Of a stretch of 55,271 nucleotides of DNA, positions 7,167 through 14,645 are shown piece after piece. The stretch's first letter is position 1, and the number at the start of each line of letters is the position of its first letter. This stretch comes from Deltaproteobacteria bacterium (lineage in GTDB: Bacteria > Desulfobacterota > Desulfobulbia > Desulfobulbales > Desulfurivibrionaceae), in contig JAPLJH010000059.1 in NCBI GenBank assembly GCA_026388695.1, positions 1 to 55,271 on the forward strand, read 5' to 3'. A program made the position numbers and the translations under genes. The notes under the pieces are model-generated. The model searched no databases and was not told the DNA's origin. It saw only the letters and a program-made list of their open reading frames with translations.

Positions 7167-8360
7167 ATGACACACCGCAACGCGCACACCATCATCGCCA
7201 TTGCCTGGAAAGGCGTCACCCGGAAAATGTTCCGAAATTTTGTCTTGATGCTGGCGGTAGCCTTACTCGTCGCCTTGCTGACCTTTGCCATGCTTTTCAA
7301 TAAGGCGGTGGAAGAGGATATCGAGGCGGCAAGTAAACGGTTGGGTGCTGATATTGTCGTCGTGCCTGTCGAGGCCAAGGGGAGCGCCGAGGAATTCATT
7401 CTGGAAAGCAAGGTCAAAACCTTTTACATGGACAAGTTCGTTTTCGACGATATCAGCGAGTTGCCGGATATCAAGCAGGCGACCTATCACATCTACCTCA
7501 ACACCCTGTCTTCCGGCTGTTGCAGTATCGACGAGGGACAGGTCATTGTCTTTGACCAGGACAAAGATTTTGTGATTGCCCCCTGGCTGGAGACCGGCCC
7601 CAAGCATTTGGAACCTGGGCAGGTGTATGTGGGGAGCTATGTCAACGAGTATCTTGGCCTGATCAATACGGCCAGTCTCTTTGGAAAAGGGGTCAAAGTG
7701 GTGGGCCATCTCCAACAGACCAGCACCGGCCTTGACCATGGGGTGTTCATGCGCATGGACGACCTGAACAAAATCTCCCCCGAAGCAACGGGGGGGTATA
7801 AATCAGGGAAAATCTCCATCATCTTCATCAAGGTCAAGGATGGGGTATCACCAGGCAAGGTGGTAGCCGAAATCCGCAAGGTCAACCCCACCGTCGGGGT
7901 AATGACCAGGGGAGACATCGGTGCCGACGTTCGGAATACCCTCAAGGACATTCTCCGGGTATTTTCCATAACTATCCTGATTTCATCGCTGCTCGCCCTG
8001 CTCCTCGCCTGGTCAACCTTTACCGTGCTTGCCAACGAACGGCGGCGCGAGGTCGGCATTCTTCGGGCCATCGGCGCCCACCAGATTCACATCATGAAGA
8101 TCTTCCTGGCTGAGGCGTTGTTGATCAGCGGCATAGGCGGTGTTGCCGGAGTAATCATGGGCCATTCCTTGATCCATTATCTGGCCAAGGACTTCACACT
8201 GCTCCGTAAGCTCGGCACAGTCTCGACCTTTACCACAGGCAACATCACCATCGGGCTCATGGCCATGGGCGTCGGTATCGCCATTTGTCTGATTGGCGCA
8301 GCCTTCCCCATCCTGCGCCTGGCTCGAATGGAGCCGCTGCTGGCGATTAAAGAGGCGTGA
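7167..8360 (+). CDS. ABC transporter permease, FtsX/MacB type, with periplasmic Cys pair
   Basis: A 397-residue permease: one N-terminal membrane segment (about 25-45), a periplasmic domain and three C-terminal segments after the ERRREVGILRAIGAH motif. The periplasmic domain contains an adjacent Cys pair in LSSGCCS (C118, C119). Permeases with this Cys pair occur, as far as I know, in bacterial iron/copper-related loci such as the Campylobacter P19/FTR1 region, where they accompany thioredoxin-like proteins. No ATPase gene is adjacent on this strand; the candidate is 4892-5569, divergent from the propeller gene. It lies 107 bases after the propeller stop, beyond a terminator, so its expression may depend on readthrough. 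The ribosome-binding site is weak. Confidence 0.88.
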   Translation: MTHRNAHTIIAIAWKGVTRKMFRNFVLMLAVALLVALLTFAMLFNKAVEEDIEAASKRLGADIVVVPVEAKGSAEEFILESKVKTFYMDKFVFDDISELPDIKQATYHIYLNTLSSGCCSIDEGQVIVFDQDKDFVIAPWLETGPKHLEPGQVYVGSYVNEYLGLINTASLFGKGVKVVGHLQQTSTGLDHGVFMRMDDLNKISPEATGGYKSGKISIIFIKVKDGVSPGKVVAEIRKVNPTVGVMTRGDIGADVRNTLKDILRVFSITILISSLLALLLAWSTFTVLANERRREVGILRAIGAHQIHIMKIFLAEALLISGIGGVAGVIMGHSLIHYLAKDFTLLRKLGTVSTFTTGNITIGLMAMGVGIAICLIGAAFPILRLARMEPLLAIKEA

Positions 8361-8382
8361 TTAGCTGATAGCGATCAGTATC

Positions 8383-9153
8383 TTACAACTCATATTTTGC
8401 CGCATATCCCCGGGGCGTCACCATAAATCCCTGCCAGGCAAAGGTCATTGAGTTACCGATGATGATGGTGGTCTGCATATCGATCTCGCTCTCCAGCATC
8501 TTGCCGAGGGTGGTGAGCACGATCCGTTCATTTTCACGGGTGGCGGCGGTGACGATGCCCACTGGAGTTTCCGGGGCGCGGTGCGCCAGCAAGATCTCGC
8601 GGGCCTTGACGATGTGCTCGGCCCGTTTCTTTGATTTTGGATTGTAGATCGCCATCACAAAGTCCGCCGCTGCCGCAGCCTCAAGCCGTTTCTTAATTTT
8701 TTCCCAGGGGGTCAGCAGGTCGGACAGGCTGATCGCGGCGAAATCATGCATGAGCGGCGCACCCAAGCGGGCGGCGCAGGCATTGAGCGCGGCAATCCCT
8801 GGGATTACCTCGATTTCCACACACACGTTCTGCTCCCTGGCCATCTCAAATACCAGTCCGGCCATGGCATAGATGCCTGGGTCGCCTCCGGATACCAGGG
8901 CCACCTTTTTGCCTTCCCCTGCCAATTCCAACGCCTTGCGGCAGCGGTCAACCTCTTTCATCATCTGGGAGGCAATGACCTCCTTGCCTACAAGACACTC
9001 AGGAATCAAGTCAAGATACGTCTGGTAGCCGATAATCACCTCGGCTGCGGCAAGGGCCTCGCCCGCCGCAGGGGTCATATGTCTTGCGGAGCCCGGTCCT
9101 GTTCCGACAACGTACAGTTTACCCTTGCCACCGCCATGGTTACATTGTGCCAT
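8383..9153 (-). CDS. cbiH: Precorrin-3B / cobalt-factor III C17-methyltransferase
   Basis: A 256-residue tetrapyrrole (uroporphyrinogen-III type) methylase. It has the N-terminal LYVVGTGPGS glycine-rich loop and the VSGGDPGIYAMAG motif that binds S-adenosylmethionine, with the CbiH-typical YNPKSKKR stretch near the C-terminus. CbiH methylates C17 and contracts the ring during anaerobic cobalamin synthesis in the cytoplasm. It is the last gene of the operon. Its start lies 79 bases inside the end of cbiG; there is no later start codon before the conserved LYVVG strand, so the overlap appears real. Confidence 0.93.
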   Translation of the reverse strand: MAQCNHGGGKGKLYVVGTGPGSARHMTPAAGEALAAAEVIIGYQTYLDLIPECLVGKEVIASQMMKEVDRCRKALELAGEGKKVALVSGGDPGIYAMAGLVFEMAREQNVCVEIEVIPGIAALNACAARLGAPLMHDFAAISLSDLLTPWEKIKKRLEAAAAADFVMAIYNPKSKKRAEHIVKAREILLAHRAPETPVGIVTAATRENERIVLTTLGKMLESEIDMQTTIIIGNSMTFAWQGFMVTPRGYAAKYEL

Positions 9154-10079
9154 TTTCTTTTCCCAACCAGTAAATCATTACTCTGTGCGCTGAGCAGGGC
9201 AGCGGGTTCGGCCACGCCAATTGCCCCCACATTCCGCAGCGCCGCCTCGGAAACCGTTACATTCTCTACCTTGTTCAGCTCTTCCTTGCTGAAAAATTCC
9301 AGATGCCAACCATGCTCATGCGCAAAGGCCAGCAGTCCAACTTCATCCTGCTTGAGATTAATGGAGGCCAGATTGCGGATGCTCAATTGCGATAACCCCT
9401 GCTCGGCAAATAATTCCTCGCAGGCCTGCCGGATTTCTTCTACAGGCACTCCACGGTTGCACCCTACACCAACCACCAGATTTCTGGGGCGAAAGACCAC
9501 CGCTATACCGTAATTGGCAATACACGACGAAACCACAATGTCGGCCAACTCCGGTCTATCAACCGCCACCAATCCCTTGGGCAGCGAAGCGATGGCCACC
9601 TCGGAAAAAATCTTGAGCTGGCCGGTATTGACCAGCTTGGCGCTGGCTTGGGTCAAACCTTCTTTGCTCTCGCAAAGCAGATTCTGCGCCCTGGCCCAGA
9701 GATCAAGAGCAGCAAGCCCCAAGATATCGGAGGCGGTGGTGATCACCGCTTCACCGCCAAGCATTGCCGCCACCTGCCGGGCCAAGTCGTTGCCACCGCC
9801 CAAATGGCCGGAAAGCAGGCTGACAGCATGACGCCCCTTTTCATCCACCACCACCACGCAGGGGTCGCTCTTTTTATCTTGCAGGAGCGGAGCAATGGCC
9901 CGCACCACAATCCCAGTGGCCATGATACAGACAAAGCCGTCCATTTTCCGCCAATGCTGGGCCAAAGCTTGGGCCACCCCACCCTCCTGCGGCAGGAGCA
10001 GAGCCTCCGGCATCTTCGTTGCCAGATCAGCAGCCAACTTTCTGCCACCGTCGGTTATGGCAAGTATCCCAATCTTCAT
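9075..10079 (-). CDS. cbiG: Cobalt-precorrin-5A hydrolase
   Basis: A 334-residue CbiG. The N-terminal half has the FVCIMATGIVVRAIAPLL and VVVDEKGRHAVSLLSGHLGG signatures, and the C-terminal half carries VVGVGCNRGVPVEEI and the FFSKEELN region. CbiG opens the ring-A lactone of cobalt-precorrin-5A and releases acetaldehyde, a step specific to the oxygen-independent pathway. The gene follows cbiF by three bases. Its last 79 bases also encode the start of cbiH in another frame, so the far C-terminus (after about residue 308) may be poorly constrained. Confidence 0.93.
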   Translation of the reverse strand: MKIGILAITDGGRKLAADLATKMPEALLLPQEGGVAQALAQHWRKMDGFVCIMATGIVVRAIAPLLQDKKSDPCVVVVDEKGRHAVSLLSGHLGGGNDLARQVAAMLGGEAVITTASDILGLAALDLWARAQNLLCESKEGLTQASAKLVNTGQLKIFSEVAIASLPKGLVAVDRPELADIVVSSCIANYGIAVVFRPRNLVVGVGCNRGVPVEEIRQACEELFAEQGLSQLSIRNLASINLKQDEVGLLAFAHEHGWHLEFFSKEELNKVENVTVSEAALRNVGAIGVAEPAALLSAQSNDLLVGKRKWHNVTMAVARVNCTLSEQDRAPQDI

Positions 10080-10082
10080 AGT

Positions 10083-10862
10083 TTACTGGGTCGCATCGCG
10101 AAAACCGTGACCAAAATGCCGATCGTAGAGCTTGGACAGGGCCGGAGGCGGACAGCTGGCCAGGACCTCCCCCACCGCGATGATCGCTGTTTTCGTTATT
10201 CCTGCCTCCTTGACCTGGGCAGCAATGGTGGCAAGGGTTCCCCTGACGATCTGTTCTTCAGGCCAACTCACCTTTTCCACCACAGCCACCGGGGTATCCT
10301 GAGGGTAACCGCCACTGAGCAGATCGGCAACAACCTGCTCAATCATGCCGATACTGAGCAGGATCAACATGGTGGCCTGATGGCTCGCCAGGGATGAAAG
10401 ATTTTCTTTCTCCGGCACCGGAGTCCGCCCTGCCCTCCGGGTGATGATCACGGTCTGCGAGACCTCGGGCAGGGTCAACTCGGTACCCAAAGCTGCGGCG
10501 GTGGCCATGGTCGAACTCACCCCGGGCACGACCTGAAAGGGGATATCGGAGGCGACAAGGCGGGCAATCTGCTCATTGATGGCCCCATAGATCGAGGGAT
10601 CACCGGTATGGAGCCGAACCACCCTTTTCCCCTGCTCCCAGGCGCTGATCACAAGGGCCATGACCTCGTCGAGATTCAGACCGGCAGAATTATGCACCAT
10701 GCCGGTCACCCCAGCAAGCAGGGCCTCGGGCACCAAACTACCGGTGTAGACAATGCAATCAGCCTCCCGCAACAACCGCTGGCCCTTAACCGTGATCAGT
10801 TCCGGATCTCCGGGTCCGGCCCCCACGAAAAAGACCGGGAAGCGTTTCATGGCCTCGCTCAT
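10083..10862 (-). CDS. cbiF: Cobalt-precorrin-4 C11-methyltransferase
   Basis: A 259-residue tetrapyrrole methylase with VFFVGAGPGDPELITVKG near the N-terminus, YTGSLVP, the LHTGDPSIYGA motif and the VVPGVSSTMATAAALG region typical of CbiF/CobM. It adds the C11 methyl group in the corrin pathway. It overlaps cbiL by four bases (start within the cbiL stop), indicating translational coupling. Confidence 0.95.
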   Translation of the reverse strand: MSEAMKRFPVFFVGAGPGDPELITVKGQRLLREADCIVYTGSLVPEALLAGVTGMVHNSAGLNLDEVMALVISAWEQGKRVVRLHTGDPSIYGAINEQIARLVASDIPFQVVPGVSSTMATAAALGTELTLPEVSQTVIITRRAGRTPVPEKENLSSLASHQATMLILLSIGMIEQVVADLLSGGYPQDTPVAVVEKVSWPEEQIVRGTLATIAAQVKEAGITKTAIIAVGEVLASCPPPALSKLYDRHFGHGFRDATQ

Positions 10863-11584
10863 GATTTCCTCACAATGATGGTGGAAAAATAATGGGGTTG
10901 ATCATGAAGGGCAGTGGTCAGGTCGCGCCTGATCCTTTGGCCGTTCTGGCTCGTGCGCTCGACCAGCACGGCTTTGTCCAGAAGATTCATCTCCGCCAGC
11001 AGCGGCACCAGCCGATCCATGACCCGGTGCACCTTCATGAGAACCACCGAGTCGAACTGGTCCAGAATTTCCCGCAAGCGGCCATTCTCAAAGGTGGCTG
11101 GGATAACCACCAGCCGGTCATCCCCCAGACAGAGCGGCTGGCCTGCGGCCGCAGCAGAAGCACCGATGGCGGAAACCCCAGGGATGATCACCACCGGCAG
11201 ATCAGGAGCCAGGGCAAAGAGGGTTTCGCAGACATAGAAGCCGGTGCTGTATATGGCCGGATCACCAAGAGTGGGGAAAGCTACATCCCGGCCAGCCTGC
11301 AAATGGCCAACGATCTGGGCTGCCGCCGCATCCCAGGCCTTTTTCACCTCGGGGTCCGGGGTTTGCCCCATGCGGACTTTTTTCATGGGAAAATGGTGGG
11401 TGATGATCTCCTTGTCGCCGCGATCCACCACCCCTTCTGCGATCCCAAGGGCTGTGCTCTCTCCGTCCTTTTTCGCCGCAGGCGCGAGCCAGACTCCACA
11501 TCGCTCCAGTATCCGTACGGCCTTAAGGGTCATGAGTTCCGGATCCCCCGGCCCCACCCCGACTACATACAATGTTCCCTTCAT
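10859..11584 (-). CDS. cbiL: Cobalt-factor II / precorrin-2 C20-methyltransferase
   Basis: A 241-residue tetrapyrrole methylase with YVVGVGPGDPELMTLKAVR at the N-terminus, FPTLGDPAIYST in the SAM-binding loop, and the VVIIPGVSAIGASAAAAG stretch expected of CbiL/CobI. It methylates C20 of the cobalt-loaded dipyrrocorphin, the first methylation after metal insertion. It overlaps cbiET by four bases. Confidence 0.94.
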   Translation of the reverse strand: MKGTLYVVGVGPGDPELMTLKAVRILERCGVWLAPAAKKDGESTALGIAEGVVDRGDKEIITHHFPMKKVRMGQTPDPEVKKAWDAAAAQIVGHLQAGRDVAFPTLGDPAIYSTGFYVCETLFALAPDLPVVIIPGVSAIGASAAAAGQPLCLGDDRLVVIPATFENGRLREILDQFDSVVLMKVHRVMDRLVPLLAEMNLLDKAVLVERTSQNGQRIRRDLTTALHDQPHYFSTIIVRKS

Positions 11585-12798
11585 TTTCTACCTGTCATAA
11601 CGGTTATAGGATTCAAGACCTTTCCCGGTTCAATCTCCGAAAAAATCATTCTTTCAATCTGCACCCGGGTCAACTCAACCTTCAGACCATGATCTGTCAT
11701 ACACTGCGGTGCTTCGGCCACGGTTTGGCCGATCACCCCATTCACCACCATTCTACCTTCTGCGGGCAGACGTTTGGCCACCTGGCCAATGATGGCCGAT
11801 AATTTGCCGCCGCTACCGCCGATAAAAACCCGGTCTGGGTCCGGCAAGTCGTTTAATACAGCCGTGGCCTCACCCTGGATTGGGATGATGTTGTAGCACC
11901 CGAATTGTCTGATGTTTTTTCTCACGTTGGCAAAGGCCTCAGGATGCTGATCAACGGCGAAAACGGTCAGGCTCGGATGCAGACGGGCCGCAGCAACGGA
12001 GATGGAGCCGCTGCCCGCGCCAAGATCCCAAAACACCCCGGTGTTTGGCAGCCGTAAGGCATGCATGGTAACGGCCCGCACCTCATCTTTGGTGATCAGG
12101 CCACGGCTGTGGGTAATCTCCGTCTCGGAAAGCCCGAACATCGGAAGATCCTCTCCAGCCAGAGGCGGCCGGGTGACAATCAGCACATTCAGCTCGGCAA
12201 AGTCCTGCGTTGCGGCTTCGGCAATGGTTCCGGAAAAAAGCCGCTCATCCGTTTCCCCCATGTTTTCAGCCACATGCACCCGACACTGGGCCAGCAAGGC
12301 CTCGTCTTCGATCAGTTCCAGATACTCGATAAGTTGTTGAGCCAGATGGGCCGGCGTGTTGTGCTGATCGGTAAAGACAAAGGTTTTTTCACTGCCAAGC
12401 AGCAGGCCTGGGGCATGCAGGGTTTTCCTGCCATGGAGACTGATTATCTTCATGTCGTCCCAAGGCAATTTAAACCGGGCGCAGGCCTCCTGCATGGTGG
12501 AGAGCGCCGGGAAAACCACCAGTTGATCCGCCCCGAATTCCTTAAGCAGCATGCGACCGATCCCAAAGAACAAGGGATCGCCGCTGGCCAGCACCCCGAC
12601 ATCCCCGCTGGCCAGTGCCTGCCGGATACTGGCCAAGGCACGCGTCAGAGGGGAGATGGGGAGTTGCTCCGCCGCCATTCCCTTCACCAGTGGAAGATGA
12701 CGGGTGTCTCCGATGATAAGCCTGCAACGGGTAAGCATCCCGGTCTGTTGCGCCGTGAGCCCTTGACAGCCAACGCCGATCAGCATCAAGCTAAACAT
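11581..12798 (-). CDS. cbiET: Bifunctional precorrin-6Y/7 C5,15-methyltransferase and C12 decarboxylase (CbiE-CbiT fusion)
   Basis: A 405-residue fusion. Residues 1 to about 200 form the CbiE tetrapyrrole methylase (VLASGDPLFFGIGRML, SLHGR). Residues from about 215 form the CbiT class I methyltransferase/decarboxylase (DLGAGSGSISVAAARL, AVDQHPEAFANVRKNI, VFIGGSGG). It corresponds to CobL in aerobic organisms and completes C5, C15 methylation and ring-C acetate decarboxylation. It overlaps cbiD by eight bases and cbiL by four. Confidence 0.95.
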   Translation of the reverse strand: MFSLMLIGVGCQGLTAQQTGMLTRCRLIIGDTRHLPLVKGMAAEQLPISPLTRALASIRQALASGDVGVLASGDPLFFGIGRMLLKEFGADQLVVFPALSTMQEACARFKLPWDDMKIISLHGRKTLHAPGLLLGSEKTFVFTDQHNTPAHLAQQLIEYLELIEDEALLAQCRVHVAENMGETDERLFSGTIAEAATQDFAELNVLIVTRPPLAGEDLPMFGLSETEITHSRGLITKDEVRAVTMHALRLPNTGVFWDLGAGSGSISVAAARLHPSLTVFAVDQHPEAFANVRKNIRQFGCYNIIPIQGEATAVLNDLPDPDRVFIGGSGGKLSAIIGQVAKRLPAEGRMVVNGVIGQTVAEAPQCMTDHGLKVELTRVQIERMIFSEIEPGKVLNPITVMTGRK

Positions 12799-13999
12799 GC
12801 AGCTCTACCTGGGTATGGTTGTTAACCAGATAAACCCGCACCGGCAGGCCGCAAACCTTTTGGGCATATTGCCGCGCCGCCTCACAGACCGCCAGGATCA
12901 AATCGTTTCGGCCCTGTTCCCGCAGCCGTTCATGGATCTCCCGGGCGGTATTGACTTCCTTAAGACTATCCAGCAAGGCCGGGTCCGCCCCCAACCTTGC
13001 AAGAAGAGCCAGACCGTCCGTCACTTCCAGGGCGCCATGCCGGACATGGGTCTGGGGAATCTCCAACGCCGCCTTCATGATCTTGGCCCACATCCCGGCC
13101 AGATGGATGGTGGCAAAACCACGTCTGGCCGCAGCCAGCAGCGAGAACTCCAGATAATCCCCCATCATGGCATAGGCCTCCTCCGGCAGGGCGAGCATGG
13201 TCTGCACCCCCTTTTCCGAGGTGCGCCCGGTGGAAAGCACTACTTCCGTTAACCCGGTCTCTTTTGCCACGGACAAGGAAGCCTCAATCGTGGCGGTCCA
13301 TGCTTCGGCGGACACGGGGTGGACAATGCCGGTGGTGCCGAGGATCGAAAGACCGCCCATAATGCCCAACCGCTTATTCAGAGTTTTCTCTGCCAGCTCC
13401 TCGCCCTTGGGCACGGAAATTACCACCTGCAAAATCTTGCCCGCCACAGTGCCCAAAGCTTCCAAAACTGCGGCCAGAATCATTCGGCGAGGGATCGGAT
13501 TGATCGCCGGTTCCCCGACCTTCACCGCAAGTCCCTTCTTTGTTACCCGACCAACCCCTGTCCCGCCGCAGAGAAAAACACAGGTCTGTTCCAGCCGAAC
13601 GCAGTTCAACTCCCCCTCCCTCGACGGGAGGGGGGTGGGGGGTGGGTGAACTTGCAACCTGTCTGGTTCATCGCTGTTTCCCCCTCTCCCTAACCCTCCC
13701 CCGCCAGGGGGGAGGGAACTTTTACAGGTGGCACCCTCCGATACAAAAGAAACGCTGGACACGATCTCCGCGCCATTGGTCACATCCGGATCATCCCCGG
13801 CATCCTTGAGCACCGATGCCCAGGCCTGGCCGGATTTTACTTTGCATTGATGCACCGCAAAGCTATGGCGGCTGCCGTCCGGAAAGGGAATCTCCACCGA
13901 CTCTGACCGGGGTCGCCCCAGGAGCAGCAGCACCGCCGCCTTGGCCGCAGCAGCAGCACAGGCGCCGGTGGTATATCCGCTTCGCAGCCTGCGCGCCAT
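12791..13999 (-). CDS. cbiD: Cobalt-precorrin-5B C1-methyltransferase with an in-frame repeat insertion
   Basis: A 402-residue CbiD, longer than the usual roughly 360-370. It has the N-terminal RSGYTTGACAAAAAKAA, the GDDPDVTNGAEI motif, GGTGVGRVTKKGL and GEPAINPIPRRM. About 40 residues (92-131) between VSEGA and the NCVRLEQ strand are foreign: very rich in Pro and Gly (SLPPGGGGLGRGG, HPPPTPLPSREG), encoded by a palindromic GC-rich DNA element (13607-13726). The frame is intact through it, so the enzyme may still work with an extra surface loop. CbiD transfers the C1 methyl group in the anaerobic pathway. It lies seven bases after cbiC and overlaps cbiET by eight. Confidence 0.94.
   Translation of the reverse strand: MARRLRSGYTTGACAAAAAKAAVLLLLGRPRSESVEIPFPDGSRHSFAVHQCKVKSGQAWASVLKDAGDDPDVTNGAEIVSSVSFVSEGATCKSSLPPGGGGLGRGGNSDEPDRLQVHPPPTPLPSREGELNCVRLEQTCVFLCGGTGVGRVTKKGLAVKVGEPAINPIPRRMILAAVLEALGTVAGKILQVVISVPKGEELAEKTLNKRLGIMGGLSILGTTGIVHPVSAEAWTATIEASLSVAKETGLTEVVLSTGRTSEKGVQTMLALPEEAYAMMGDYLEFSLLAAARRGFATIHLAGMWAKIMKAALEIPQTHVRHGALEVTDGLALLARLGADPALLDSLKEVNTAREIHERLREQGRNDLILAVCEAARQYAQKVCGLPVRVYLVNNHTQVELHV
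13607..13726. repeat. Palindromic GC-rich repeat element inserted in cbiD
   Basis: Two arms, each itself a CT-rich/GA-rich hairpin, face each other: a CTCCCCCTCCC...GGGAGG arm near 13610-13647 and a CCTCCCCCGCC...GGGGGGAGGG arm near 13680-13720. About 35 bases of unrelated sequence lie between them. The length (about 120, a multiple of 3) keeps the cbiD frame open. It resembles dispersed palindromic elements that, when translated, yield Pro-rich PLPSREG-like strings. No second copy was noticed in this window. Confidence 0.75.
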
Positions 14000-14006
14000 G
14001 ATCTCT

Positions 14007-14645
14007 CTACTCCTCCCCTGCCAAACGGATAAGAGCGTTGACGATGGCCACAGCCACCGGAGTGCCGCCCTTTCGTCCCCGACAGGTGATAAAGGGATAT
14101 GCCTTTTCGCTTAACAACTCTTTGGACTCGGCGGCATTGACAAAACCAACAGGCGCGCCGACCAGCAAGCCGGGACGAAGCTCCGACGCAAGAGCATCCC
14201 AGCAGTCCATGAGCTTGAGCAGGGCGGTGGGTGCGTTGCCCACCGAAACGATGCCGATATTTTCCGTTAAACCCTTCTCAATGGCCACCTCGGAGCGGGT
14301 CAGTCCGTGCTCTTTGGCGATCCGCGCCACTTCCGGATCAGCCACCTTACAAACCACCTGGCCTCCCCAAGCTGCGAGCAGCCCCTTGCTCACCCCGGCC
14401 GCGCCCATGTTGACATCGGTGAGGATATTGCGGCCCGCCCGGATCGCGGCAATCCCGGCATCAATGGCCTGGGGGTGAAAAACCAGGCTCTCGGCAAAGG
14501 AGAAATCACCGGTGGCGTGGATAACCCGCTGAACCACCTTGAAGGTTCTGGGATCAAAGTTGGTGGGGCCAAGTTCCTCGGCGATGATGCGAAAGCTTTC
14601 CGCCTCGATTGCTTCCGGTCGTATCTGCATGATGGTGGTGTTCAT
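14007..14645 (-). CDS. cbiC: Precorrin-8X / cobalt-precorrin-8 methylmutase
   Basis: A 212-residue CbiC/CobH. It has the VQRVIHATGDFSFAESLVF stretch containing the catalytic His (H49 in IHATGD), ILTDVNMGAAG, SVGNAPTALLKLMD, GAPVGFVNAAESK and the CRGRKGG signature. It moves the C11 methyl group to C12, giving (hydrogeno)cobyrinic acid. It overlaps cbiA by four bases and precedes cbiD by seven. Confidence 0.95.
   Translation of the reverse strand: MNTTIMQIRPEAIEAESFRIIAEELGPTNFDPRTFKVVQRVIHATGDFSFAESLVFHPQAIDAGIAAIRAGRNILTDVNMGAAGVSKGLLAAWGGQVVCKVADPEVARIAKEHGLTRSEVAIEKGLTENIGIVSVGNAPTALLKLMDCWDALASELRPGLLVGAPVGFVNAAESKELLSEKAYPFITCRGRKGGTPVAVAIVNALIRLAGEE

Noticed and set aside
13607..13726. 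CRISPR-like or IS origin of the cbiD insert
   Set aside because: There are only two opposed arms, no spacers and no transposase; a dispersed palindromic element is the simpler reading.
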